Positions 43,995-55,698 are shown, numbered from the stretch's first letter. The stretch is 64,000 nucleotides of DNA from Staphylotrichum longicolle (GCA_019096155.1 JAHCVI010000006.1:372001-436000), one strand, 5' to 3'. Program-made: numbers and translations. The notes: generated from the sequence alone by a model not told the origin.

Positions 43995-45621
43995 TTACAA
44001 CTCGTCGCGGCCGGGAACGGGCAGGGCGGCCGTCGTGGTCCTGATGCTGCCGCCCAGGGCTTGGTCGAGGTCGTACCAGAGTTTGTCCATTTTGGCGCCC
44101 ATGAACCATGCAACTCCGATCTGTGGATTGAGTTCGGGTCAGTTTGGAATATTTTTCTTCGACTCCACAGCGGGGCGGAGAATCCAACATCCCGCGGACA
44201 GGGGACCACTCACCATGGACAACCCGATGAGGACCAGTGTGGCCAGTGCAGAAAGCACCAGCATGATCGCCTCGCCAGTGTCCATTCCTGGCCCCTCGGG
44301 GGTCGCCGCTGCTTGTGCTCCTGCGGCAATCTTCTTGGGGTCCTGGGTGGGGAAGATGGACTCGATGAATTGTTCAATCTGTTTGCAGTGTCAGAATCCC
44401 GGCTTCATGGTGTCCAGCAGACAGAGGGGCCGCATACCTTCCCGCACTGAGAGCTGATGGCCAAATAATTCGGATCTCTTGGGTCGTTCTTCTTGTGTAT
44501 CCTCCTCGCGTACCTGCGGAAGACGTCGCACACAACGCGTAGGTTTTGCGTCGACTCCATCATGAGCTGGCAGGCGTCCCCCTTCGTGATCTTGACATTT
44601 CGCTCAAATATGGCCGGGTTGCGGAAGACCAGCTCCAAGGTTGCAATGGCCATGCTCTGGGGAATAGCCACGAAGTTGAAGACGCTCTGGTCACGGATGC
44701 CAGCCATGTAGAACAAGCACTCCTCGGCGTGCTTGAGGGCGTTCAGCACCATGTGGGAGCTGCATTGAAGTGCCTTCTCGCGGTTCGCTGGCGCAAACAG
44801 GTCGTCCCAGTTGTCGACGTAGTTGCTCCAGATCTCTTTGGGCCAGAAGCGCCGCTTGTCCAGCCAGTCCTCGTGCACGTCGCGGATGATGTTGGTCTTT
44901 TGCAAGAACTGGCCCATGCTCTCGGTGAGGTCCATCCGCACCAGCAGTTGTGGGTTGGCAAGCTCGCTCGCAACGAAGAGCCGTGTCAGACCCTCGCCCA
45001 CCAAACCGGCGACGTAGTGGCAGTACAGCTCGTAGTCGGCAATGGTGTTGACCCCGTTGATGTTGTGCTCGGCGTTCACGGCATAGTCGGCCATGCCGTT
45101 GCCCATCTTGATGGTAATGTCCTTGATGACCTCGTAGTACGGCTTCTTGACCTTCTTGAGCTCCGCGATGACGTCGTCGAAGTGGACGAGGAGCTCGCGA
45201 TCCTTCTCGTTGGGCCCGTTCTTGTCAAACGTCCACCCGTCCTGCTCCATGAGGTTGTGGAAATTTCGCAACAGTGGCTCCTTCTCCTTGATATCGATCG
45301 TCATGTCGTCCTCGATGGTGTCCAGGCCGCGCAGTACCAGGTAGAAGAGGCAGATAGGCATCAGGAGCTCCGGGTTGAGTTCTTGGATGACAGCAGCGAA
45401 TGACCGCGAGGTCAGGTTGAGGTAGTGGAAGCATGCCTTCTCCGTTGGCGTCTCCTTGGAGACATCGCGCCTATGGACCGGCTCATGCCATACCTTCCTG
45501 CAAAACGAATCAGTCAGCTGGAACGCGACAAGATGCGACAGAGGCGAGCGCACCATTGGATGATGGACCGAAGCTGATTCGGGTGGAAGAGGAAATAGAT
45601 GGCTTTCTGAGCGGCGCCCAT
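43995..45621 (-). CDS. ERG9: Squalene synthase
   Basis: Farnesyl-diphosphate farnesyltransferase: joins two farnesyl-PP and reduces with NADPH to squalene, the first committed sterol step, on the ER membrane. Four exons: 45621-45554, 45497-44438, 44378-44214 and 44120-43995; 472 residues, normal length. Motifs in order: YLNLTSRSFAAVIQEL, the first Asp-rich site DTIEDD, YCHYVAGLVGEGL, and the second Asp-rich site NIIRDVHED with RRFWPKEIW. The NADPH-side block is NFVAIPQSMAIATLEL. A C-terminal anchor helix (AIMLVLSALATLVLIGLSM) is split from the tail by intron 3. The last exon adds a fungal tail ending VPGRDEL. All phases agree; no damage. Confidence 0.97.
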
Positions 45622-47064
45622 TTTCAGTTCTGCAACCGGGGAGAATCGTCAAGGCAGGCGTTGGCGTTCCGATACGGGGTGGCTGCCACGGGTCAGACAC
45701 GCGGCGGCGGTGACTTGTGACGGGCACAAGGAAATCGTGGGCTAATGTTCACAAAAAATCGCGAGTGGTATCGGTGACAGTCGCCTCGATTTGGATGGCC
45801 GCGTGAACTTATGAGCTGGGCGCGTGCTCGCTGCTGACAGACTCGACACGAGGTTGCGGAGAAGGTCAGAGGTGTGCTCCAGAGAAGGGGTGTCGAGGCT
45901 CCACGGGGGTTGTTCTCCATGAGCCTGGGCGGAAAAAATATCCTGGTCCCTGGCCCCAACCACAAATGGCAGTTCAGTACCCAATGGGCGCCCCCACCTC
46001 TCCCGGCCCGGGGTCCAGATCCTGCAGCGACACCATCCTATTGGCCAATTCCAGTGCCTGGTCAGAGCTTTCCCCGTTGAATCTGCATTCTGCCCTTGCT
46101 GCCTGTCTCCCCCTGCTTGACATCTTCCACCTCAAGTTCAACCCTGAGATCCATCAATTTGAAGGAACGCATTTCTGGTGTGTCTTATTTTTTGTATCAA
46201 TGGCGAACCAACGTCAGCACTGAATTGCTGTACCGTTGCTCGTCTTACAAAACACGTATTCGCTGATGCTTGTGCTCCCTGGGCGCTGAGCCAGGGTCTG
46301 CGCCGACGGAGTCGGAGTCTTCAAAGGCTGCCCGTGGCTTGGCGCTCCGAAGATGAGGTGCAGATGGCGCTTTCAGCATGTTACCTTACCTTATCTTGAG
46401 GGCAGCCACTGCTGATGTACATCGCACGCTCTAACAATAGTATTATAAACTCCACTCCTTTCCAGGGCGTGGTACAGAAACACTGGGGATGTTGTACTGG
46501 TGAGACATGGGCCATCACATACCCCACGATTTGATTCACTTCTCCACGAGTTCCCCTCAGTTGTGTACCACGGCATCCCGATCTGGAACCGCGGAACCGG
46601 GCACCGCCGTGGCATTTCGACGACACCAAAGGAGGCAATTGACACTTGCGTCGGCCCGCCTTTGACGGGCAGCCTGCGCAAGCTATTGGTGCAGGCAGCA
46701 GGAGCATTTCCAGGTTGCTCTCTCCAGCTCCTTCCTTTTACCACAGTAGCCACTCTGGCAATAGGTGCCACCTCGTCCGCACCACTTTGGCGCACTTGCC
46801 ATATTTCTGCTCTTCAAGCCGCAATGCGCCTGCATCATGCCTTCTTCCAGTCTGAGATCACCTTTGTTCTTTGACCGACCTTGTTTCCCCTGTGGCACCT
46901 CGGGAGAAAACATGAGATAAACCCGTTCTCCTGAGTTTACATGAGGGGGTCCTTCCATTTGCCCATCTTGCAGGCGCCTTCCCAGCTCTGAGCCACCAAC
47001 CGACCCCGATAAATCGTTCCAGTCGACCGCGTTGAACTAGATCTCAACAACAGAATCGAACACA
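45622..47064. promoter_or_regulatory. Divergent intergenic region of squalene synthase and the reductase gene
   Basis: About 1.4 kb between two ATGs. No coding exon recognised. It should hold sterol-responsive elements for the minus-strand gene, but I could not assign one by eye. Confidence 0.4.
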
Positions 47065-48050
47065 ATGGCGACAGAGCGTATGCCAGTGATGCCAAACGGC
47101 GTACCCAAAGAGGTCTGGTTGATCTGGGGCAGCGAGGGCTGGATTGCCGGACACCTGATCGACTTGCTCAGGAAACAGGGCAAGGAGGTGCATACAAGCC
47201 TGTCACGGATGGAGGACCGCAGTGGCGTTCTCGAAGAACTCTGCCTGGTCCGACCAACGCATGCCATCGTCGCCGCCGGCTGTACCGGGCGCCCCAACGT
47301 CGACTGGTGCGAGGACAACAAGGAGCAGACTATCAGATCCAACGTCATTGGCACACTGAATGTAGTAGACGCCTGCTTCCTCAAAGGCATCCACTGCACC
47401 GTCTTCGCCACCGGATGCATCTATCAGTACGACGACGCCCACCCTTGGCAAGGCCCAGGCTTCGCCGAGACGGACCCGGCCAATTTCTTTGGCAGCTTCT
47501 ACTCCATGACCAAGGCCCATGTTGAAGAGGTAACACGGCCCCCGTCTTTAGAACCGCTTTGAGGTCGGCCATGCTCACTGAAGCCACGTGGCTTGTCCAG
47601 GTAATGAAGCACTACAACAACTGCCTGATCTTGCGGCTGCGCATGCCCGTCTCGGACGACCTCCACCCACGGAGTTTCCTTACCAAGATCACCAAGTATG
47701 AGCGTGTAGTCGACATTCCAAACAGCCACTCGATCCTGGCGGACCTTCTGCCGGCGTCCGTCCTGCTGGCCCAGAACCACCAGGTCGGCGTCTACAACTT
47801 CACCAACCCGGGCGCCATCTCGCATAACGAGGTGCTTACTCTGTTCCGCGACATTGTGCGTCCGTCATTCACCTGGCAGAACTTCACACTCGAAGAGCAG
47901 GCCAAGGTTATCAAAGCCGGCCGCAGCAACTGCAAGCTGGATACGACGAAGCTGGTTGCCAAGTTGAAGGAGTACGGCTATGAGATCCCCGAGATCCACA
48001 CAGCGTACCGCCTGTGTCTGGAGCGGATGAAGGCTGCTGGTGCCGTGTAA
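47065..48050 (+). CDS. SDR reductase, UDP-4-keto-6-deoxyglucose 3,5-epimerase/4-reductase type
   Basis: Extended short-chain dehydrogenase like plant NRS/ER and the Botrytis homologue, which make UDP-rhamnose; NADPH-dependent, probably cytosolic. Exons 47065-47529 and 47601-48050 give 304 residues; the 71-nt intron ends in CTTGTCCAG. The nucleotide-binding motif is WLIWGSEGWIAGHLIDLL. THAIVAAGCTGRPNVDWCED is the family's second block. The catalytic YxxxK is YSMTK, in FGSFYSMTKAHVE. HSILADLLPASVLLA and VYNFTNPGAISHNEVL are also typical of NRS/ER. The partner 4,6-dehydratase is not in the window. The alternative, a dTDP-rhamnose-type RmlD, is less likely in a fungus. Confidence 0.85.
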
Positions 48051-48660
48051 AATAATGTGGTGGAGGAGTGAACGTATTCGCATTGCTGCTGGCCTAAAGA
48101 GAAATCACAAGTCAACAACAAGCTTTGACGCAGTTGGAACTGGCACGTGCAAGACTGTGCTGGATTCCAGGGACAGTCTTCCGAAATAAAGGCTGCTTGG
48201 CAAGACACTACCCCGCTGTCACCCCACTGACGCCTGCCTCGCTGTGACCCGGAGGTTTCCGTTGCCAGCCCAAGGCCAGGCCTGTGTACGTAATTCAGGC
48301 TGGCTTTGACTTTCTTGCCTGGCTTTTGCATCCACTCATGAGACCCTATGCGCAACAATATTATTCTGGGCTCAAGCATATGACGAATCTTGCACCTTGT
48401 TGACACGCGCAGGCCCAGTGCAGACCTACACAACTTTCCCCTTGCTCCGTCTTCTATTCTGGGTAGAAAGGCATTTTCCTCTGTACAACCCGTGCATCAT
48501 CTGCGAACAAATCAGGGTTTTCTAGCACCCGCAGGTCAGCGCATCCTTGGACAACTCAGCGTGGCAGGCATTACACCCAAACCCAAGCCGGACATCGGAC
48601 CAACGCTCGCATCTTGCGCGCGCATCACATCGCATAAACACTCTACCATCCCTTGCCGCC
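48051..48660. promoter_or_regulatory. Promoter region of the J-domain gene
   Basis: About 610 bases between same-strand genes. CACGTG at 48144-48149. No gene seen. Confidence 0.4.
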
Positions 48661-50425
48661 ATGGTGGTCGACACCGCATACTACGACGTCCTCGGCGTCA
48701 AACCGACGGCCACCGAGCTCGAGATCAAGAAGGCCTACCGGAAGCTCGCCATCGTCCACCATCCCGGTAAGTGAGCGCACCTCTCGTCGCCGTTGCTTAC
48801 CAGCCCTCCGCTTTCGTGCCCGACGCTGACCCCCGCCAACTCAGACAAGAACCCGAACGACCCCTCCGCCCACGCCAAGTTCCAGGAAATCGGCGAGGCC
48901 TATCAAGTACTATCCAACGATGACCTGCGCAAGGCCTACGACAAATTTGGAAAGGAGTCGGCCCGCCCGACCGAGGGCTTCGTGGACCCCGCCGAATTTT
49001 TTACCAGCATCTTCGGCGGCGAGGCCTTTACGGACTGGATCGGCGAGATCAGCCTGATGAAAGATCTGACTGCCACCATGGACATTACCATGGCTGCGGC
49101 CGAGGAGGAAGAGGAGGCTGCGGCGGCGGCAGCGGCAGCGGAGGGAGAGGCTGCCGGGCAATCGAAGGATGGCGAGTTTCCCGGGACCGAGGACGCGATC
49201 AAGGAGAGCCTGAAGACGGCCGAGGGCGCTGGCCCGGCCGAATCGTCAAGCGATAAGAAGCCGACGCCAGCAGTTGTCGTAGAGGACGAAAAGACTGCCG
49301 GACACGCCACTGCGCCCGCGCCCGCGCCAGCCCCGTATTCAAAATCCCCTTCACCAGGCCCCGGCTCAGGAGCGTCAACACCACTTGGTGGCCGCACTCA
49401 GATCCCCATCCGACCAGCCCTCATGGACCGGCCATCCGACGACGCCGCGCACGACGACTCGGTGGCGCACGACGGGAAGCGCAAGGACAAGAAGTCCAAG
49501 GCCGGCCTCTCCAAGGAGCAAAAGGAGCAGCTCGCGGCCTACGAGAAGGAGCGGGCCCTCATCCGGCAGCAGCGCGTCGACACTCTCGCACAAAAGCTGC
49601 TCGACCGTCTCTCTGTCTGGACGGAGACCGACAAGGGCAAGGACGTGACGGTCGCGTTCCAGGAGAAGACGCGGCTCGAGGTGGAGGAGCTCAAGATGGA
49701 GTCGTTCGGCATCGACATCCTACACGCCATCGGCGCGACCTACGTCAGCAAAGCCACCGCGCTGCTGCGCAGCCAAAAGTTCTTTGGCATGGGCGGCTTC
49801 CTCAGCCGCATGAAGGACAAAGGCACGCTGGTCAAGGACACGTGGAACACCATCAGCAGCGCTATTGACGCGCAGCAGACCATGGAGGAGATGGCCCGCC
49901 TCGAGCAGCAGGGCGGCGAGGACTGGACCGAGGAGAAGAAGTCCGAGTACGAGCGCCGCGTCACGGGCAAGATATTGACGGCCGCGTGGCGGGGCTCCAA
50001 GTTCGAGATCCAGAGCGTCCTACGCGATGTGTGCGACGCCGTCCTCAGCGACAAGAAGGTGCCCCTCGCCAAGAGGCTCGAGCGCGCCGAGGCCCTCATC
50101 CTCATCGGCCAAATCTGCTCAGCCGTAAGTTTCTTCTGTAACCTATTTCCCTAAACAACAATCACCTCTTAAACTAACAACTGCTATCTAAATACAGGCC
50201 AAGCGCAGCCCCGAAGAAGAGGGCGACTACATGGCCTTTGAGCAGCTCGTGGCCGAGGCCGCCATGAAGAAGGAGAAGGAGTCCAAGAAGAAGGGCAAGG
50301 ACAAGAAGGACAAGGCCGACAAGGCCGACAAGGCCGGCGACAAGTTTGGCGACAAGGCCTGGGCCGACGCCGCCTCGGCCGCCGCCGGCGACGCGCCCAA
50401 CGTGCCCAAGCCGGCGTCTGCATAA
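48661..50425 (+). CDS. J-domain co-chaperone (Caj1/Djp1-like, X-domain type)
   Basis: Hsp40 that recruits Hsp70; related yeast proteins Caj1 and Djp1 act at membranes and in peroxisomal import. Exons 48661-48766, 48845-50124 and 50198-50425 give 537 residues. The J domain is at the very N-terminus (AYYDVLGVKPTATELEIKKA). Its HPD motif is split by intron 1 within the Asp codon. FGGEAFTDWIGEISL follows, typical of this subgroup in place of a Gly/Phe region. Then come an Ala/Glu-rich linker, a Pro/Ala repeat (APAPAPAP) and a charged coiled-coil (KEQKEQLAAYEKERALIRQQ). The C-terminal DnaJ-X domain includes FGIDILHAIGATYVSKA and LGxxxGF-like helices. A Lys/Asp-rich tail (KKDKADKADKAGDKFGDKA) closes it. 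No zinc-finger, so class C-type. Frame intact. Confidence 0.93.
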
Positions 50426-51438
50426 GGGTGTGTGCGTACTTGCTTTTGTCGGGCGTAGCGATCGATTAGTTAGGTGCCTTACTGAGCAGCGCTTTGTCGG
50501 AACTAGCTGTTACCAGGAACGGCACGGGATGAGGGGAAGGCTTCTTGTTGTGGGATTTGGATGATTAGAGGGGGTTGGTTGGGCGGTGTTTCCCTACCGC
50601 CCCCTTTTTGCGACTTTAGATACACCGAGGCTGTCCTTTTCGGCCTCCTCCTCTCATGCTCTTGTCTGCTGCTTTATATATATACCTCTCTCCTAATGAG
50701 ACATAGAGTCTGATTCTTCTCTCCTCTTCGAGCAGGTCTTCAAGGAATGTCCCATCTGCGCGCACCATGCATCATGTGTGCTGTTTCGCGCCAAACTCAT
50801 CGAAAGTTGTGAGAATGCCCTGAGGAGGCGTGGCCTCCCTTCTTTTGGAGGGAATGGTACCGAAACCTTGTACTCAACACCATAATTCTCCCAGCTTGCA
50901 CGGGGGTATCAAAATACTGGTATTCTGAAATCGGCTGCAACCCAAACCCAACATCTCTGAAAACAGCAACAAAGCTTCTCCTTAATTGGGCACAGGCCCC
51001 TGTGCCTGTTGCACCTATAGGCCCCTCTCTCTCTTATGCCTGGGTATCTAGTGGTACATATAACAAATGGTCCGACGACAAACGAAAACTGCTGGCTTGC
51101 TTGCGGAGAAGGAGGAAATGACTCCTCCTGAAAAGAAAAGGGAAAAAGAAAATCAACGCCTAGCCAGCTTCTGATAGCCAGGGTGAGGCAAGAAACAAAA
51201 GGGAACAGCAAAAATAGGTTTGGTTTCGTGGTTGTTCTCCGTGACTGTTCCACGCAATGCATAAAATAACCAAGCAAACAAGGCTCCCCCTATCCGCCTA
51301 TCCCAATGCCAGCCAGTCCCGGACCCAGAACGCAAGGAAATGAGAAAATCGATGTTTCCGTGAGTGGTGTATGAACGCGACGCCATGGGGAGTGCGTGCG
51401 TATGAGCCGCTCTGTTTTGTTGCTGTTGGTGGGCGTGT
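50426..51438. other. Intergenic region between convergent genes
   Basis: About 1 kb between the J-domain and coiled-coil stops. Holds 3' UTRs; a TATATATA stretch near 50677-50684 is the only feature noted. Confidence 0.45.
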
Positions 51439-53784
51439 TCACTCCCCGCCTGCTGGCAGCTCGATCCCGCTATCCCTGTCTTGGGGGTTCTTGCTGAATG
51501 TAGTTGCTGAGTTGTCGGTGTCGGCGAGGGATCCCCCGCCGAGCGCGTCTATGGCGTAGATGGTGTCTTCTTCCAGAGTGATCTCCCCGTTCTCGATACC
51601 GTCCCGCTGCCGTCTCTCAACCTCCTCAGGAGCAAGCACTCTTCCGCCTAGCTCGACGTCGCTGGGTCGAACCTGGTATGCCAAGGCCCGTTTGCCATCT
51701 TTGATGAGCTCCTCGGTCCACCCCAGACACCGCTTGAGGCTTTGGTTGATCTTCTGGCTGTCGATCAGCAGCTGCTGGTGCTTGGAGAGATCCAACTGCA
51801 ACCGTCGCGCATCCGCCCGCCGCTTCTCGCGACGAAGCCCGGCTGCGCCAGGGCTCGTCTCCCCCGAGGCTTCCGAGCCCGACATGTCGTCCTCTTCGTC
51901 CATCTCGTCGAGCTCCTCCTCCAACTCGGCATCCTCGGCTGCGATCTCGCTCTCCTCCTCGCTCAAGTCATCCAGCCCCATCCCAGCTCTTGCTAAGCCG
52001 CCTCCATCAACAGTCGAGGAATCTGACGGAATCCGGCTGCCCATGGATCCCAGGCTGAGCCGTCCGGACCTAGACAGCCGCTGGTAGCGCCGCAGCTCGG
52101 CGGTTTGTTTCCGCAGCTGCCTCTCGAGCGTGCGGTTGATGGCCTCGAGACTGGCGTTCGTGATCTCCAGGTCCTGGACTTTGCGCTCCCGCCGGGCATT
52201 GGCCACGAGCTCCGTCGCCTGCCCATCATGCGATGTCTTGGTAGGACTGTTCAATGACTCGGACTGGGCTTCTTCTGAGTCGGCAAAATCTTCCGCGGCC
52301 TGGAGCAGAGATGCGAATCCCGCTGTGGCTGGGTTGCTCGGCAATGTTAACCCTGGATTAGGAGGGTTGGATGGGGATGTGCTGCCCGACGAAGGAAGGG
52401 AACTGTGGACGGAGACACGCTTTGTCGTTATGGGAGGCTCGACAAAAGTGACACTCGGTGTGCGAGAGTGCGGCTTCGGCCGGGAGTGAGACTCGACATT
52501 GACTTTAGCCTGGCTCGACTGGGTGATAACCTGTGGGGTTATCGGCGAAACGGGAGACCGCGGTGAGATGATCGTAGAACTGCCGTTCCTGGGCGCAACC
52601 TGCTGCGGGGCTTTAACGGGCGAGGCGGCCCTGGGAATGTTCCCTTGCCGAGCGGTCGGCACCCTGGATGCCGTCGAGACGACCGAACCCGACGATATCT
52701 GCGGCGATGGCCCAATCTTCGCTGGCGGCTGCAACTCGGGGGTCCCGTTGGCGTACATGAACTTGCTCATCAGGCTGTCCTGGGAGGACGGAGATGCCAA
52801 CGGCGGAGAGAATGCAGCAGGGGGTGCAGCCTGCCGGTCTGGTAACGGATTTCCCTTCGCGTAGAAGAACGCTGAGGGCTTTGACCGTTGTAGCGAGGTC
52901 GGTCTGGAACTCGCAAGTTGCGGCGGTGGCTTTTGGGCATCGGAGGCGTAGAAGAACTTGGAGTCTCGGTCTGTTTTTGTTACACTTCCGACCTCTGAAG
53001 CGGGACTCAAGGTCACCACGGGCCGCTTGTGCGCATCGTCTGATTCTGTGGCGCCCAAACCCGACCGTGTATCCCAAGGATCGTGACGATCCGGATTTGG
53101 CGTGCCAGTCGGAGTGCTGTTAGCACTGTCGACGCGACTCTGCCTCGAACCGGACCGCGGTGTGATGTTGGTGCTGAGAAAGGCCGAGACGGGCGAAGTT
53201 AGGTCGTCCCGGTCGCGGGAGGCGGTGCCATTGGCACTCAGGGTAGATTCGGAGGATAGAGGGCGTCGTGTTGCAAGAGTCGGGGTTTGGTGGTGGGCTG
53301 CTGGTGTTCGTGCGGCGATCTTGGGAGTCAGGGGCGGTTTGTTTACAGCGCGCGCAATTGTCGGTTGCCGAGGGCCGTGGCCCGCGGTGGATGGCCGTTC
53401 ATACGACGGCATCCTGGGCGCGAGCGACGGCAGTGTTTTTGGATCTGGTCGATCTGGTCCTGATTTCACAGCCCGCGACGCCGACGTGGCATTTTGGTCT
53501 CGCAATCGCAGCGGGATGGCGGGCAGGTGTGGCGTGTTCGCGGTTGTTTTCGCAGGCGGATTCGCGGTTGCAGCAGCAGCAGGACAGGCGGTTGCTGTGG
53601 TGGTGATACGGGCTGTTCTCTTGCCCGAGGCACTCGTGCTGGTCGTTAAAATTCCCGCAGACGGTTTCCTCTTGAGTGCGTCGGGCGGCGGTAATCTCGA
53701 ATTGTCCGCTGCAGCTGCAGATGGGTAAGGTGCAGGGCGGTTTCGTGCAGCGGCGTGGAGTGTTGATTGTGAGGGCGGTAACAT
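51439..53784 (-). CDS. Coiled-coil protein with three F-F/M-Y-A motifs
   Basis: Function not recognised. Single exon, 781 residues from ATG 53784; the longer upstream frame is rejected because it includes a poly-A-encoded Phe run and starts in the leader. Residues 1-500 are Ser/Pro/Thr/Arg-rich and unordered. Three spaced copies of a short motif occur at about residues 276-280 (KFFYA), 305-309 (AFFYA) and 341-345 (KFMYA). Residues about 545-610 form a coiled coil (KVQDLEITNASLEAINRTLE, then RQLRKQTAELRRYQR). A strongly acidic block (EEESEIAAEDAELEEELDEM) comes next, and a second helical part (LDLSKHQQLLIDSQKINQSL) near residue 690. The layout suggests a cytoskeletal or polarity scaffold; that is inference. 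Frame intact. Confidence 0.8.
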   Translation of the reverse strand: MLPPSQSTLHAAARNRPAPYPSAAAADNSRLPPPDALKRKPSAGILTTSTSASGKRTARITTTATACPAAAATANPPAKTTANTPHLPAIPLRLRDQNATSASRAVKSGPDRPDPKTLPSLAPRMPSYERPSTAGHGPRQPTIARAVNKPPLTPKIAARTPAAHHQTPTLATRRPLSSESTLSANGTASRDRDDLTSPVSAFLSTNITPRSGSRQSRVDSANSTPTGTPNPDRHDPWDTRSGLGATESDDAHKRPVVTLSPASEVGSVTKTDRDSKFFYASDAQKPPPQLASSRPTSLQRSKPSAFFYAKGNPLPDRQAAPPAAFSPPLASPSSQDSLMSKFMYANGTPELQPPAKIGPSPQISSGSVVSTASRVPTARQGNIPRAASPVKAPQQVAPRNGSSTIISPRSPVSPITPQVITQSSQAKVNVESHSRPKPHSRTPSVTFVEPPITTKRVSVHSSLPSSGSTSPSNPPNPGLTLPSNPATAGFASLLQAAEDFADSEEAQSESLNSPTKTSHDGQATELVANARRERKVQDLEITNASLEAINRTLERQLRKQTAELRRYQRLSRSGRLSLGSMGSRIPSDSSTVDGGGLARAGMGLDDLSEEESEIAAEDAELEEELDEMDEEDDMSGSEASGETSPGAAGLRREKRRADARRLQLDLSKHQQLLIDSQKINQSLKRCLGWTEELIKDGKRALAYQVRPSDVELGGRVLAPEEVERRQRDGIENGEITLEEDTIYAIDALGGGSLADTDNSATTFSKNPQDRDSGIELPAGGE

Positions 53785-54630
53785 TGCGTCGAGGACGCCT
53801 TGGGGTCGCAATTGGGGGATTCCAGCAAAGAGGCGCGAGATCCAGGCCAAACCCTGATTCCGTTTTGGGCCGCTCTGACTGGTCGACAGGCGCCGAGCAA
53901 TGACAACAGGGCGGAGAGGGACAGTCGGGATTGGCCGCAGGGTGAGCTCAAACTCGAAAAAAAAAAAAAAAAAAGAGTTACCACGCACTTGAAGCAATAG
54001 AAGCCCCAGAAGATTGAGATTCGATCGATAGAAGCCGCAATGCAAGTGCGGGAGAACCGAGGATTTGAAGCCTAACCCAGGGGCAGAACCCAACCAGACC
54101 ACTGGGTCTGAGTAAACAAGGACGAAACAACCCACAGCTCACAGCCTCGAATCATTGTTCATCTCAGTTGATTGTTTACTTCATGCGCTAACTGAGCAAA
54201 CCCCACCATGGCTGGGCCCATCCCGCTGAGCCTGGCCAGACAACTGGCGCTGTTTTGCAGGGCATCCCTGTGCGACCCCTCGGGCCCCCTGGCTTCCCGC
54301 TGCCGCGTGCCCCGCCGTTTCAATAATCTTTAGCATCGAAATTCGAGAATCTCTCTCTCAATTTCCTGAAACGAAACAAGACTCGACACGCGGGTCGTGC
54401 TGATAGCCATACCAAGACCAGTGATTTTCCGCCTCAAATCTCAACTTCTCGGCACAATCAGCGGCCTTGAAGATCCAGGCCCTAGATTCGAAGACAGTCA
54501 TCAGCCGTTATCGAGTGGCTCTGCTGCCCCGCTGATCCACTGCAAGACGCTTGGGCCCTGGTGCCACGATCCGGCACATGTCCCGACAACATACGATATC
54601 AGCAAGCAACACCCCCCGATCGCGCCCGAC
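53785..54630. promoter_or_regulatory. Divergent intergenic region with an A18 run
   Basis: About 850 bases between two ATGs facing away from each other. A run of 18 A lies at 53957-53974 (T on the minus strand), inside the probable leader or promoter of the coiled-coil gene. No coding exon is accepted. Confidence 0.5.
53957..53974. repeat. Homopolymer run of 18 A
   Basis: Directly visible. About 175 bases upstream of the minus-strand ATG at 53784. Long dA:dT tracts disfavour nucleosomes and often mark fungal promoters. Confidence 0.85.
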
Positions 54631-55698
54631 ATGGCGTTACTGGGCTTCTCACTGATCATCGCATCTTTCGTTCTGTTCTGCATGCGGAGACCAGGCTGGT
54701 TCCCATCCATCTTCGGGGGCCCCCCGCGGCCTCCGATAGGGGCACCGCCGGAAGATGATCCAGAGACCGAATCGAAACCTGCAGATGATCGTCCCTCGAC
54801 CGCAGACACAATCACGAGAAACGGCCAGCCTGGGAACCATGACTCCAACCTGGCGAGTGGCAGAGCCGTCCCGGCCCAGCGGCAGCCCGCGGCCCAGATC
54901 CCGATGCCTCCTCCGCCCGTGATCCAACTCGCTGCATCAGAACCTTCCTCCGCTGCGCTTGGCCCGCCAAGCGTTGATTCAGCCTGCGACGACAGCCAAA
55001 CAACCCCCAAGGCCTCGGCAGCAACCCTCACCACCCCCGTGCCGGCTTTTTGCCCTTTCTGCCCCCGACCCAACCTCCAGCACCTCCAAGCCGCCCCCTC
55101 TCGCATCAGCATCCACCCTGATGCCCCTCCCCCGCGCCCGCCCACCCTCCGGCCGCCTCCCACCGGCGCCGCCTCCGCGCGCTCCTCCTCCCGCACCCCC
55201 CATCCCCGCCCGGGGCCAACAGCGACAGCCCGGCTGCTCGACCCTCGCCCCGCCGCCCACCCACAGCGCCAAACCCGCCAAGCCCTCGCGCGCCGTGGTG
55301 CTCACCCGGGCCACTCCCCGCTCGACTGGGCGCGCCTCTCGGACCACCCGACGGCCGACCTGCGCGGCCCCGCCGGGCACCCCCTCCGCGTGACGCCGAG
55401 CATGCTCAAAAAGATGACGGGCCGCCGCGGCAAGGACGCGTGGACCGCCATGGGCGGGCGCGTGTACAACATCTCGCCGTACCTGCCGTTCCACCCGGGC
55501 GGCGAGGCCGAGCTGCTGCGCGGCGCGGGGCCGCGACGGGACGCGGTTTGGGGAGGTGCATCCGTGGGTGAACTACGAGGGCATGTTGGCGGCGTGCTTG
55601 TGGGGATTTATGTGCCTGAGGAGGAGGGCGGGGAGGCGAAGGGTGCCGGGGGTGGTGGTGGTGCTGCTGCTGCGGGGGATATGGAAGCGATGGATTGA
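54631..55698 (+). CDS. Membrane-anchored cytochrome b5-domain protein, several frame breaks
   Basis: Heme-binding cytochrome b5-like protein with an N-terminal membrane helix (ALLGFSLIIASFVLFCMRRP), similar to Irc21-type fungal proteins. ATG 54631; single exon, about 355 residues. The middle is a Pro/Ser/Ala-rich linker. The b5 domain begins PSMLKKMTGRRGKDAWTAMG and contains the first heme His in YLPFHPGGEAELLRG. The second heme His is in FGEVHPWVNYEGML, which is in another frame. Frame changes are inferred somewhere in 55050-55200, at 55304-55310 (ACCCGGG one C short), near 55541-55548 and at 55609-55614 (one G short). The first cannot be placed exactly because the linker is low-complexity. 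Domain identity is firm; the assembled reading is not a reliable protein. Confidence 0.78.
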   Translation: MALLGFSLIIASFVLFCMRRPGWFPSIFGGPPRPPIGAPPEDDPETESKPADDRPSTADTITRNGQPGNHDSNLASGRAVPAQRQPAAQIPMPPPPVIQLAASEPSSAALGPPSVDSACDDSQTTPKASAATLTTPVPAFCPFCPRPNLQHLQAAPSRISIHPDAPPPRPPTLRPPPTGAASARSSSRTPHPRPGPTATARLLDPRPAAHPQRQTRQALARRGAHPGHSPLDWARLSDHPTADLRGPAGHPLRVTPSMLKKMTGRRGKDAWTAMGGRVYNISPYLPFHPGGEAELLRGAGPRRDAVWGGASVGELRGHVGGVLVGIYVPEEEGGEAKGAGGGGGAAAAGDMEAMD

